Shown here: piece after piece, positions 18,613-27,298 of the stretch
How positions within the stretch are numbered: position 1 is the first letter of the stretch
Layout of the letters: every line of letters starts with the position of its first letter
Assembly (NCBI GenBank): GCA_030524135.1
Contig: JAUNHA010000001.1
Span: 66,712-130,711 of the forward strand
From: Eubacteriales bacterium
Lineage (GTDB): Bacteria > Bacillota > Clostridia > Lachnospirales > Lachnospiraceae
Length of the DNA: 64,000 bases
Reading direction: 5' to 3'
The notes under the pieces: generated by a model
The model's input: only the letters and a program-made list of their open reading frames with translations
What the model was told of the DNA's origin: nothing
Database searches by the model: none
Position numbers and translations under genes: made by a program

Positions 18613-19713
18613 TTACTTAAGGGAAGCTTTGATCTGTGCAAGTACTTCCGGATCGGTGATTTCCTTACCGTCATGGAAGCGGTGGCACGGGAAGTTTTTG
18701 AATACCTTTGCTCCTACAAAACCGGCAAGTGTTCCGCCAATCGCAGCAATTACAAGTGCGATAAGAACCTTTGAAGCTGGATTGAATGCAAATGGTACCA
18801 GAAGACCCGGAATAGGTGATGCGGTTCCCGGAGCATTGTTGATGATGCCGAGGGCTGCAGCGCCAAGGCCTGCAATACCGCCGCCAAAGAAGTTGGAACC
18901 ATAGATCGGGATCGGGTTAGCGGTAACGATCGGAGCCTGTGTAAGCGGCTCAAGCATGATCGCGATGCAGTTGGAACGGTCGCCGAGCTTCAGTCTGTTG
19001 AGGATCATACCGTTTGTAAAGGAACCGCCGACGCAGGCGATTGCTGCAATACCCATCGGAAGTCCGGTCAGTCCGAGCATGGCCGTAAGTGCCATGGATG
19101 AAAGCGGAGCCGTACATACGATCTTGATAATTCCGCCGAGCAGGAAGCCCATAACAAGCGGAGACTGATTTGTGGATGCCTCGATCGCCTGTCCGATATT
19201 TGCAAGAAGCGTAGAAACGATCGGGTCAGCCGCAATACCAATGATACGCGCAAGCGGAGCAATAATGATCGCGCCGGCGATAACATTTACGCCCTCCGGA
19301 AGCTTCTTCATGATGATCGGAGAGATAAGACCTACAAAATAACCTGCTACAAATCCAGGAAGGATACCGAGAGCCGGAACGGCCTCAGCGCCAAACTCGG
19401 GAAGCATGGATACGCCGCCCATCGCGCAGCCTGCAACGACTGCCAGAACCGGGTCGGAACCCATTGCGAGCGGAACCGCAATTGCTGCTGCAAGTCCGCC
19501 TACACCGCCGGCTGCAGCACCCACCTGCTTGAAGAACAGGAGCCCCATGGTGTCACCCGTGATGTAGCTGTGGATCGCTTCTACAAGGAAAGAAGCGATT
19601 GCGGCATTAGCCATACCGCTCATGGCTTCGGAACCCTTTGGCGCTTTGAAGCTGAATAACGTGAATGCCGCCAGCGTAAGGAGCAGGAAGCCTATGCCCT
19701 GAATCATTTCCAT
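18613..19713 (-). CDS. PTS EIIC-like membrane permease (PTS_EIIC_2 type)
   Basis: Integral membrane protein of 366 residues with about ten glycine- and alanine-rich hydrophobic segments, similar to the EIIC_2-type PTS permease family. Recognisable stretches are GGVGGLAAAIAVPLAMGSDP and TAPLSSMALTAMLGLTGLPM. No EIIA or EIIB gene is nearby and the gene stands alone on the minus strand, so it may not act as a classical sugar PTS. Some members of this family stand alone with unknown substrates. A good ribosome site (ggaggtt on the minus strand) precedes the ATG. Confidence 0.75.
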   Translation of the reverse strand: MEMIQGIGFLLLTLAAFTLFSFKAPKGSEAMSGMANAAIASFLVEAIHSYITGDTMGLLFFKQVGAAAGGVGGLAAAIAVPLAMGSDPVLAVVAGCAMGGVSMLPEFGAEAVPALGILPGFVAGYFVGLISPIIMKKLPEGVNVIAGAIIIAPLARIIGIAADPIVSTLLANIGQAIEASTNQSPLVMGFLLGGIIKIVCTAPLSSMALTAMLGLTGLPMGIAAIACVGGSFTNGMILNRLKLGDRSNCIAIMLEPLTQAPIVTANPIPIYGSNFFGGGIAGLGAAALGIINNAPGTASPIPGLLVPFAFNPASKVLIALVIAAIGGTLAGFVGAKVFKNFPCHRFHDGKEITDPEVLAQIKASLK

Positions 19714-19901
19714 AAAAAGTAACCTCCGTATAATTAATTATTTAACAATCTCAAATAATATCATATACGAAGGCTACAAAAAGTAACAACGATTTTCGCG
19801 AAACCGGGTATTTAATAAAAATTTCGTGAAAAATTCATGAAAAAACGCGATCACATTAAACAAAATGCATAAAACGGTTTTTGAAAACTGAAATAATTTG
19901 C

Positions 19902-20942
19902 TTAAAAAACGGAAATCGGAGTTTTGCCCTTTGTGTCGGCATATCCGATGATCGCGGCATCGGGAATTCTCTTCTTCAGTGCATCAAGGACGGCTTCTGC
20001 CTGAGCTGCTTCGACAGCGTAGAGCAGGCCGCCGGATGTCTGCGGGTCGAACAGAACATCTGCAAGGTTTTCCGGGACTGAGGCTGCGATGGAGACATTG
20101 CCCCGAAGGTGCTGTCTGTTTTTGTAAGCATTTGCAGGAACCAGTCCCATGGACGCGTACTCAAGCGCAGTCGGAAGAAGCGGAACAGAAGAGGAATCAA
20201 TATAAATGCTGCAATCGGTTCCGCTGCACATTTCGTAGCTGTGACCGAGGACGGAAAAACCGGTAACGTCGGTGCAGGCGTGAACACCGTCAAATTTGCT
20301 CACGATATCCGCTGCATACATATTGAGCTCTGCCATACATGCAACTAATCTTTTATGTTCCGCGTCACCAAGAAGGCCGCCGCGGTCAGCGTTTGTGAGC
20401 ACACCTGTACCAAGCGGCTTTGTCAGGATCAAAGCGTCTCCGGGGCGGATGCCGTTGTTTCTGAGGATTTTGTCCGGATGCACAAAGCCTGATACACAGA
20501 GACCGTACTTCGGAATGGGATCCTTGATCGTGTGACCGCCGACGACGATCGCGCCTGCTTCACGTACCTTATCGTAGCCTCCGAGCATGATGTTGTGGAC
20601 ATCTTCATAGTCCATACTCTCCGGGAACATGAAGACGTTCATGGCGAGTCTTGCTTCGCCTCCCATTGCCCAGACATCCGAAAGAGAGTTGGCGGCAGCG
20701 ATCTGGCCGTATTCGTAGGGATCATCCACGGCGGGTGGAAAGATGTCGACCGTCTGGATCAGAGCGACATCATCTGTAATTTTGTAAACGGCAGCATCGT
20801 CCGCCGTATCATATCCGACTAAAAGACGCTCATCCTCGAACGTCGGTAAACCGCGCAGAACCTGCGCGAGGTAATCGGGACCTATTTTGGATGCTCAGCC
20901 GCCGCAGGTGCCGGATAACTGGGTTAATTTCACTTTTGACAT
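19902..20942 (-). CDS. selD: Selenide, water dikinase SelD, a selenoprotein (Sec16)
   Basis: Makes selenophosphate, the selenium donor for Sec-tRNA synthesis, from selenide and ATP. Reading the TGA at 20897-20895 (minus strand) as Sec gives 346 residues, starting at the ATG at 20942 behind AAGGAG. The start reads MSKVKLTQLSGTCGGU, where the last residue takes the place of the catalytic Cys of SelD. Further signatures are the DDAAVYKI metal/ATP-binding segment, VDDPYEYGQIAAANSLSDVWAMGG, VGGHTIKDPIPKYG and CTDVTGFSVLGHSYEM. A bSECIS-type hairpin follows the TGA. Callers that stop at TGA would start the gene too late, near codon 70, and lose the active site. Confidence 0.95.
20852..20897 (-). 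promoter_or_regulatory. bSECIS-like hairpin of selD
   Basis: On the minus strand, 26 bases after the UGA (20897-20895), CGCGCAG pairs perfectly with CTGCGCG around GTT. The apex GCAGGTTCTGC is strikingly like the GCAGGTCTGC apex of the E. coli fdhF SECIS, as I recall it. Confidence 0.7.
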
Positions 20943-21029
20943 AAATATCTCCTTATTTATTTCCTTATTATAATATAATCCGGAAACAGCGCTTTTGCAA
21001 GGTGGCGGACCGCTGCCGCGTGTACATAT

Positions 21030-22019
21030 TTAGAGAACCGGCTTTTCGATATTGTACTCGTTGATCTTGTTGAAGATCTGCCGGGAGCTCATATTGAGCT
21101 TCTTTGCCGTCGCAGAGATGTTCCAGCCCATGCTCATGAGCACCGATTCGAGGAATTTCTTTTCGCTGACTGCCTTAAATTCCTTCCAGGTGAGCACGCT
21201 GTCAGGCAGCTCCATGCCGACATCCTTTTTAACCTCTCTTTTCAGGTTGAAGAGGATCGGAATGCCTTCGCCTGTGATCGTGTGGTTGCTGCTGAGAACG
21301 ACCATTCTGGAAAGTGTGTTTTCAAGCTCCCAGATATTTCCGGGATACTCATAATTCGTAAGGAACTGCCATGCCTTATCCTCGATCGTATCGATCCGGA
21401 TATCATTTTCCTTCTGAGCCTTATCGAGGAAAAACTGTATCAGATCAACAAGGTCCTCTTTGCGTTCTCTCAGCGCCGGGATCCTGATACAGATCGTACT
21501 GATCCGGTAATAAAATCCTTCATTAATATTATCTCCGATGATTTTTTTTGAAAAATCCTTTGAGGTCGAGGAGATCAGCCGGCAGGCAAGGGATGATTTT
21601 GCAAGCGTTCCAAGCGGCTCAAATGTCTTTGATTCGATGGAAGAGAGGAGACGGAGCTGCGTCATCATGTCAGCGTCGAGTACCTCTTCGAGAAAGAGCG
21701 TTCCGCTGCCGACGGAGGCGAGCTTGCCCGGCTTTGTGTTTTGCAGGCCGGAGAGCGAGTTGAATTCGTGACCAAAAAGCTCGTCCTGAAGCGCGTCTCC
21801 CGAATATGCCAGGCAGTTTACGGATGTAAAGGGCTCCGAAACGCGGTGGCTGCATGCGTGGATATAGCGTGCGATCGTTTCTTTACCGGTGCCCGGCTCT
21901 CCTAATATCAGAACGTTAACATTTGAGCCCGCAACCTGCTCGCATTCGCTGAGCGTTCTTTTAAAAATAGGAGAGGAAGTCTTCAGGTAAAAGTTTTTCA
22001 GCATCTGTTGTTTGTCCAT
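21030..22019 (-). CDS. AAA+ regulator with Fis-type HTH, lacking the sigma-54 GAFTGA loop
   Basis: Regulator of 329 residues, starting at the ATG at 22019 behind AGGAGG. It has an AAA+ domain of the bacterial enhancer-binding type: Walker A GEPGTGKET, Walker B GTLFLEEV, and the RISTICIRIPALRERKEDL segment. The C-terminal Fis helix-turn-helix reads NISATAKKLNMSSRQIFNKI. After ELFGHE the usual GAFTGA sigma-54 contact loop is replaced by FNSLSG. Like TyrR-type members it may therefore act on sigma-70 promoters. There is almost no N-terminal sensor domain. It is divergent from the grdE-grdB operon 380 bases away, making it a candidate regulator of glycine reduction. Confidence 0.85.
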   Translation of the reverse strand: MDKQQMLKNFYLKTSSPIFKRTLSECEQVAGSNVNVLILGEPGTGKETIARYIHACSHRVSEPFTSVNCLAYSGDALQDELFGHEFNSLSGLQNTKPGKLASVGSGTLFLEEVLDADMMTQLRLLSSIESKTFEPLGTLAKSSLACRLISSTSKDFSKKIIGDNINEGFYYRISTICIRIPALRERKEDLVDLIQFFLDKAQKENDIRIDTIEDKAWQFLTNYEYPGNIWELENTLSRMVVLSSNHTITGEGIPILFNLKREVKKDVGMELPDSVLTWKEFKAVSEKKFLESVLMSMGWNISATAKKLNMSSRQIFNKINEYNIEKPVL

Positions 22020-22248
22020 GACAAATCCTCCTATTAAATATACAGATGGTGTTTCAGCCCGCAGACTGAACAAGTGTGAAGTATAATTCGCAAAAGTGAA
22101 AATTAACGCAAGAAAGACATCCGTCGCATTCCACAAAAACAAAAAACTGCTATCTGCATTATAATTGAAATAATCTGTTAAATCAAGAAAAATAATTCTG
22201 AAATTGAAATTATTTGAAAAAAAATTCTTAAAAAAATGCGATAACTTA

Positions 22249-22276
22249 TTGACTAAATCCACAAATATGGTAAAAT
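22249..22276 (+). promoter_or_regulatory. Promoter for the glycine reductase operon
   Basis: TTGACT, 16 bases, TAAAAT in the 380-base gap (22020-22399) between the divergent AAA+ regulator and grdE. The gap is very AT-rich and no -24/-12 sigma-54 element was found, consistent with the regulator lacking its GAFTGA loop. ATGCAAAAAAATGCAT at 22298-22313 is a short inverted repeat in the leader. Confidence 0.6.
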
Positions 22277-22399
22277 GAGTGCAGAGTGAGCGGTAAAGAT
22301 GCAAAAAAATGCATTTAACTTTCAGAAACAACTGAAGTTAACAGAAGGTTACACCGTTTCGCAAAAAAATGTATTCATTTTTATGAAGGAGGGTTCTCA

Positions 22400-23683
22400 A
22401 TGAAGAAACTTGAATTAGGAATTGTCCCGATAAAGGACATCCAGTTCGCTTCCAAGTCTGAGGTGAAGGGTGACACCCTTTATGTCAACAAGCAGGACAT
22501 CATCGACCTCTTACAGGAAGACGAGAATATCGAGAAGATCGAGCTGTTCATCGCTAAGCCGGGTGAAAGCACTCGTATCATGCCGGTTAAGGACGTGATC
22601 GAGCCGCGTGTAAAGGTATCCGGAAACGGCGCTATGTTCCCGGGCATGATCTCCAAGGTGGATGTTGTGGGCGAGGGCAGAACGAACGTGCTTCGCGGCA
22701 TGGCAGTTGTTACCACCGGTAAGATCGTAGCTTTCCAGGAGGGTATCATCGACATGAGCGGAGAAGGCGCTAAGTACACTCCGTTCTCCAAGCTGAACAA
22801 CCTCGTGCTGAAGGTTGACACCAAGGAAGATGTTGATAAGCACAGAAGAGAAGGCTCCGTTCGTATGGCTGGCCTTAAGACCGCTGATTTCCTCGGCAAG
22901 CTTGCTAAGGATATCGTAGCAGAAGAAGTAGAGACTTTCGAGACTGTATCCGTTAAGGAAGGTATCGAGAAGTTCCCGGGACTTCCGCGCGTAGCTTATG
23001 TACTGATGCTTCAGTCTCAGGGCCTTATGCATGACACTTATGTATACGGCGTAGATGCAAAGCAGTCCCTTACCACTATGATTTACCCGACTGAGATCAT
23101 GGACGGCGCGATCGTATCCGGTAACTGCGTATCTGCATGCGACAAGAACACGACGTATCATCACCTTAACAACCCGGTTATCAGAGCTCTGTTCGCTGAG
23201 CACGGCAAGAGCATCAATTTCGTAGGCGTTATCATCACCAACGAGAACGTATACCTTGCTGATAAGATGCGTTCCTCTGACTGGACTGCTAAGCTCTGCG
23301 ATTTCCTCGGAGTAGATGGCGCGATCGTATCCCAGGAAGGCTTCGGCAATCCGGATACCGACCTCATCATGAACTGCAAGAAGATCACCGCTAAGGGCGT
23401 TAAGACAGTCATCATCACCGACGAGTACGCTGGTCAGGACGGAAAGTCCCAGTCCCTCGCTGATGCTGATCCGTCTGCAGATGCAGTTGTAACCGGCGGA
23501 AATGCTAACATGGTTATCAATCTCGGACCGATGGATACAGTAATCGGATATCCGGAAGTAGCTGACATCATCGCTGGCGGCACGGCTGGATCTCTCAGAG
23601 CTGACGGTTCTATCGAGGCAGAGCTTCAGGTTATCACCGGCGCTACCAACGAGATGGGCTTCAACTGCTTCAGCGCAAGATAA
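22400..23683 (+). CDS. grdE: Glycine reductase component B proprotein GrdE
   Basis: Proprotein of 427 residues for the alpha and beta subunits of component B. Self-cleavage at Cys243 (motif SGNCVSACDKNTTYHH) is expected to give a carbonyl group that binds glycine as a Schiff base. The start follows AAGGAGGG. The gene is 13 bases before grdB, and trxB, trxA, grdA and grdCD follow on the same strand, the gene content of known glycine reductase loci. That is why glycine, rather than sarcosine or betaine, is assigned. It is paralogous to the gene at 3403. The dense, regular codon use and few rare codons suggest high expression. Confidence 0.92.
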   Translation: MKKLELGIVPIKDIQFASKSEVKGDTLYVNKQDIIDLLQEDENIEKIELFIAKPGESTRIMPVKDVIEPRVKVSGNGAMFPGMISKVDVVGEGRTNVLRGMAVVTTGKIVAFQEGIIDMSGEGAKYTPFSKLNNLVLKVDTKEDVDKHRREGSVRMAGLKTADFLGKLAKDIVAEEVETFETVSVKEGIEKFPGLPRVAYVLMLQSQGLMHDTYVYGVDAKQSLTTMIYPTEIMDGAIVSGNCVSACDKNTTYHHLNNPVIRALFAEHGKSINFVGVIITNENVYLADKMRSSDWTAKLCDFLGVDGAIVSQEGFGNPDTDLIMNCKKITAKGVKTVIITDEYAGQDGKSQSLADADPSADAVVTGGNANMVINLGPMDTVIGYPEVADIIAGGTAGSLRADGSIEAELQVITGATNEMGFNCFSAR

Positions 23684-23696
23684 GGAGGAAATGTAA

Positions 23697-24998
23697 ATGT
23701 TAAAGTGCGTACATTATATCAACCAGTTCTTCGCTGGAATCGGCGGAGAGGAAAAGGCTGATTATCAGCCGGAGCTTCGCAAGGGTGTAGTTGGTCCGGG
23801 CGGCGCTCTGAACGGACAGTTCAAGGGCGAGGCTGAGATCGTTGCAACCGTTATCTGCGGCGACTCCTATTTCAACGAGAACGAGAAGACCGCTCTTGCA
23901 ACCATTCTTGACATGATCAAATCCGAGAATCCGGATTTTGTAGTATGCGGACCGGCATTCAATGCTGGACGTTACGGCGTTGCCTGCGGTACCGTTGCTA
24001 ATGCGGTAAAAGAAGAGCTTGGACTTCCGGTTGTAACCGGTATGTACGAGGAGAACCCGGGCGCTGATATGTTCAAGACCAAGGTTTATATCGTTCCGAC
24101 CAAGAATAACGCAGCCGGCATGGGCGAGGCTGTTAAGTACATGGCTCCGCTTGCGCTCAAGCTTGCAAAGGGCGAGAAGATCGGCGTTTCTTCTCAGGAG
24201 CATTATATGCCGAACGGCATCCGCACCAACTTCTTTGATGAGAAGCCGGGCGCACAGCGTGCAGTAGATATGCTTATTGCAAAGCTGAACAACAAGCCGT
24301 TCACCACTGAGTATCCGATGCCGTCCTTCGACCGTGTTGAGCCGGGTCCTGCAATCACAGATATGAAGCATGCCCGCATTGCACTTGTTACCTCAGGCGG
24401 TATTGTACCGAAGGGCAATCCGGACCACATCGAGTCTTCCAACGCTCAGAAGTATGGTTCCTATTGCATCGATGGAGTAGATACGCTTGATGGCGATCAC
24501 TATGAGACCGCACACGGCGGATATGACCCGTCCTATGCTAACGAGAACCCGAACCGCGTAGTTCCGCTTGATGTACTTCGTGAGATGGAGAAGAATGGCG
24601 AGATCGGATCTATTCATCCGTATTTCTATTCCACCGTTGGTAACGGTACTGCAGTTGCTTCCGCTAAGAAGTATGGCACTGAGATCGGCCAGAAGCTTAT
24701 CGACGATCATGTTGATGCTGTCGTTCTCACCTCTACGTGAGGAACCTGCACACGTTGCGGCGCAACGCTCGTTAAGAACATTGAGAAGTATGGTATTCCG
24801 GTAGTTCACATTGCTACTGTAACCCCGATTTCCATGACGGTAGGTGCAAACCGTATTGTTCCGGCAGTCGCTATTCCGTATCCGCTCGGAAATCCGAAGC
24901 TTAGTGCGGATGAGGAGAAGGAACTCAGAAGAGACATCGTTGAAAAGTCTCTCAAGGCTCTTGAGACTCCGGTTGACACACAGACTATCTTTGAGTAA
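23697..24998 (+). CDS. grdB: Glycine reductase component B selenoprotein GrdB (Sec348)
   Basis: Selenoprotein subunit of component B, 433 residues with the TGA at 24738-24740 read as Sec in the motif S-T-U-G-T-C-T-R-C-G. It performs the reductive removal of the amino group of the bound glycine and hands the carboxymethyl group to the Sec of GrdA. The N-terminus is CVHYINQFFAGIGGEEKAD. The real stop is the TAA at 24996. An 86-residue tail after the Sec would be lost if the TGA were taken as a stop. The stretch around the Sec is identical at the DNA level to the copy at 5754-5790. Confidence 0.95.
24731..24767 (+). promoter_or_regulatory. bSECIS-like element of grdB
   Basis: UGA at 24738 with a CGTTG-CGGCG-CAACG hairpin at 24753-24767. 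The 37 bases are identical to 5754-5790, with every synonymous position conserved. Confidence 0.7.
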
Positions 24999-25020
24999 AA
25001 TGTTTTTATGCACGTACATT

Positions 25021-25057
25021 GTATACATACTCCGGGCTTTTAGCCCGGAGGGGTATA
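25021..25057 (+). other. Intercistronic hairpin between grdB and trxB
   Basis: CTCCGGGC pairs with GCCCGGAG around TTTTA. Flanking GTATAC on each side can extend the stem. There is no T-run, so it is likely an mRNA stabiliser or processing site rather than a full terminator. Confidence 0.65.
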
Positions 25058-25103
25058 CGGTGGAACTGACATAATAACGTCCAAAGAGAAGGAGAAAACA
25101 GAA

Positions 25104-26054
25104 ATGGGCAAGATTTATGATTTGATTATTCTCGGCGCGGGCCCGGGCGGACTTGCAGCAGGTCTTTACGGCGGCAGATATCGTCTTGATACGCTTGTGA
25201 TCGAGAAAGGTCAGGATGGCGGACAGATCGCAATTACCAGTGAGATCGAGAATTATCCGGGACAGATGGTAGATGAAGAAGAGTCCGGACCGTCCCTGAT
25301 TGCCCGCATGACAAAGCAGGTCGAGAAGTTCGGCGCTGAGAGAGTCTGCGACACGATCGTAAAGGCAGAGCTTGAAGGACCGGTTAAGAAACTGACCGGC
25401 GTTAAAGGCGATGTATATGAGGCTAAGACGGTTATCCTTGCACCGGGTGCTCATCCGAGACCAATCGGCTGCAAGAACGAGAAGGAGTTCCTTGGAAAGG
25501 GTATCTCTTTCTGCGCAACCTGTGACGCAAACTTTTACGAGGACTTTGAGGTATTCGTAGTAGGCGGCGGAGATTCTGCTGTAGAAGAGGCTATGTACCT
25601 CACCAAGTTTGCACGTAAGGTTACGCTTATCCACAGACGTGACAAGCTCCGTGCTGCTGAATCCATTCAGGAGAAGGCATTCAAGAATCCGAAGCTCCAC
25701 TTTATGTGGGATTCAGTTGTTGAGGAAGTAAACGGCGACGGTATCATGGACAGCATGATCGTTAAAAACGTAAAGACCGGCGAACTTACCACCATCAACG
25801 CTGATCCGGAAGACGGAATGTTCGGTCTGTTTGGCTTCATCGGCTATCTTCCGAACACCGAGAATCTTCAGGACTGCGGTCTTGAGATGGTTAACGGATA
25901 CATCAAGACGGATGACAATATGCACACCAATATCCCGGGCGTATTCGCTGCAGGCGATGTGCGTGTAAAGAGCCTCCGTCAGGTTGTTACCGCTGCTGCT
26001 GACGGCGCTATTGCGGCTTCCGAGGCAGAGCATTACTGCGCAAATCTTGAGTAA
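25104..26054 (+). CDS. trxB: Thioredoxin reductase of the glycine reductase system
   Basis: FAD- and NAD(P)H-dependent reductase of 316 residues that supplies electrons through thioredoxin to regenerate the selenoprotein GrdA. It has an N-terminal FAD motif (GAGPGGLAAGLYGGR), the redox-active C137-A-T-C140 in FCATCDANFYE, a second Rossmann motif VVGGGDSAVEEAMYL, and the C-terminal FAD motif GVFAAGDVR. The ATG follows AAGGAG. It lies between grdB and trxA, as in other grd loci. Confidence 0.95.
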   Translation: MGKIYDLIILGAGPGGLAAGLYGGRYRLDTLVIEKGQDGGQIAITSEIENYPGQMVDEEESGPSLIARMTKQVEKFGAERVCDTIVKAELEGPVKKLTGVKGDVYEAKTVILAPGAHPRPIGCKNEKEFLGKGISFCATCDANFYEDFEVFVVGGGDSAVEEAMYLTKFARKVTLIHRRDKLRAAESIQEKAFKNPKLHFMWDSVVEEVNGDGIMDSMIVKNVKTGELTTINADPEDGMFGLFGFIGYLPNTENLQDCGLEMVNGYIKTDDNMHTNIPGVFAAGDVRVKSLRQVVTAAADGAIAASEAEHYCANLE

Positions 26055-26064
26055 TCCTGAGCTG

Positions 26065-26100
26065 TGCATATCTGCTCGTTAGGAGCAGATAAAAATATGC
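26065..26100 (+). other. Hairpin between trxB and trxA
   Basis: TGCATATCTGCTC and GAGCAGATAAAAATATGCA form an eight-pair stem (ATCTGCTC/GAGCAGAT) with an outer TGCATA/TATGCA extension. A separate promoter for trxA follows, so this may be a partial terminator or processing site. Confidence 0.55.
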
Positions 26101-26173
26101 AGTGATACAGTGCATAATAACGTGATAACATTTGTCATTTCGTCAAAATGTTGTGCAGAACGTACGATAATCA

Positions 26174-26202
26174 TTGATTATCCTGGTTCTTTGTGCTATG
26201 CT
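26174..26202 (+). promoter_or_regulatory. Internal promoter for trxA-grdA
   Basis: TTGATT, 17 bases, TATGCT with an upstream TG. AACATTTG at 26127 and CAAAATGTT at 26144 form an inverted repeat about 20 bases upstream of the -35 and could bind a regulator. Confidence 0.55.
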
Positions 26203-26241
26203 TGTTATCACTGGTTACATCAATGAAAGGAGCTTATACCA

Positions 26242-26562
26242 ATGATCGATTTAACGAAGGACAACTTCGAAGAAGAAGTGCTGAAGGCAGAGGGAACTGT
26301 TCTCGTAGATTTCTACGGTGACGGATGCGTTCCGTGTGCAGCGCTTATGCCGCACATCCACGGTTTTGAGAAGGTTTACGGAGACAAGATTAAGTTCACC
26401 TCTCTCAACACCACTAAGGCAAGACGCCTTGCGATCGCTCAGAAGGTTCTTGGCCTTCCGGTTATCGCTATCTATCAGAACGGCGCTATGGTTGACTCTC
26501 GCGTAAAGGAAGACGCTACTCCGGAATCCTGCGAAGAGATGATCAAGAAGTACGCTAACTAA
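26242..26562 (+). CDS. trxA: Thioredoxin of the glycine reductase system (CVPC active site)
   Basis: Small thioredoxin of 106 residues. The active site is G-C29-V-P-C32 instead of WCGPC, a variant found in thioredoxins encoded with glycine reductases. It retains the cis-Pro region [12 protein letters not shown]. It passes electrons from TrxB to GrdA (inferred from family and neighbours). GAAAGGAG precedes the ATG. It has its own promoter and is followed by grdA 88 bases later. Confidence 0.93.
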   Translation: MIDLTKDNFEEEVLKAEGTVLVDFYGDGCVPCAALMPHIHGFEKVYGDKIKFTSLNTTKARRLAIAQKVLGLPVIAIYQNGAMVDSRVKEDATPESCEEMIKKYAN

Positions 26563-26650
26563 TTCTGAAAGAAGTTGTTCAAAACAAAGCTTACATTTCC
26601 GCTCAGCCGGATTTGTATATAAAAAAAATAAGGATAAGGAGGATATTGAG

Positions 26651-27124
26651 ATGGCAATTCTTAATGGAAAGCATGTCATTATCATCGGCGACCGTGACGG
26701 TGTGCCGGGACCGGCTATCGAAGAGTGTGCTAAGACAGCTGGCGCAGAGATAGCTTACTCCTCTACCGAATGTTTCGTCTGAACGTCCGCTGGTGCTATG
26801 GATCTTGAGAACCAGAAGAGGGTGATGAACATTAGTGAGGAGTTTGGACCAGAGAACGTAGTAGTTCTTCTTGGTGCTTCGGAGGCAGAGGCTTCAGGCC
26901 TTGCAGCCGAGACTGTAACTAATGGTGACCCTACATGGGCAGGACCTTTAGCAGGAGTCCAGTTGGGACTGACTGTATATCACATTTGTGAAGACGAAAT
27001 CAAAGCTGAAGTAGACCCGGCTGTCTACGATGAGCAGGTAGGTATGATGGAGATGGTTATGGATGTTCCGTCCATCCACGAAGAGATGGAAAGCATTCGC
27101 AGCCAGTACTGTAAATATCTTTAA
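26651..27124 (+). CDS. grdA: Glycine reductase selenoprotein A, GrdA (Sec44)
   Basis: Selenoprotein of 157 residues that takes the carboxymethyl group from any component B as a Se-carboxymethyl selenocysteine and delivers it as ketene-type intermediate to component C. The TGA at 26780-26782 is codon 44, exactly the known position, in the motif C-F-V-U-T-S-A-G-A-M-D. The start [20 protein letters not shown] and end are typical. It is the only grdA in the window, so both component-B systems must share it unless another copy exists elsewhere. A TGA-blind caller would report only a C-terminal 108-residue fragment from 26798. AAGGAGG precedes the ATG. Confidence 0.97.
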
Positions 27125-27158
27125 TCTCTACTTGCCATAGAGAAAGGTTTACATGAAA

Positions 27159-27196
27159 GGCTGTCGCGAAAGTTTTCTTTCGCTGACAGCCTTTTT
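27159..27196 (+). terminator. Terminator between grdA and grdCD
   Basis: GGCTGTC-GCGAAAG pairs with CTTTCGC-T-GACAGCC (one bulged T) around TTTT, then five T. It would make grdA more abundant than the component C gene, fitting the shared-carrier role of GrdA. Confidence 0.9.
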
Positions 27197-27298
27197 CAAA
27201 GAGAAGTCCGGAACATCCGGTTCCGGCATATTATCCTGTAAGTTATCATTCATAATGATATCAAATATAACAAAGAAAATTATACGGGGGAAAATTTA

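Noticed and set aside
22020-22399. Sigma-54 promoter for grdE
   Set aside because: The neighbouring AAA+ protein suggested one, but no GG-N10-GC element was found and the protein lacks GAFTGA.
26798-27124. Short ORF as a separate gene
   Set aside because: It is the C-terminal part of GrdA after the Sec codon at 26780; reading UGA as Sec joins it to the start at 26651.
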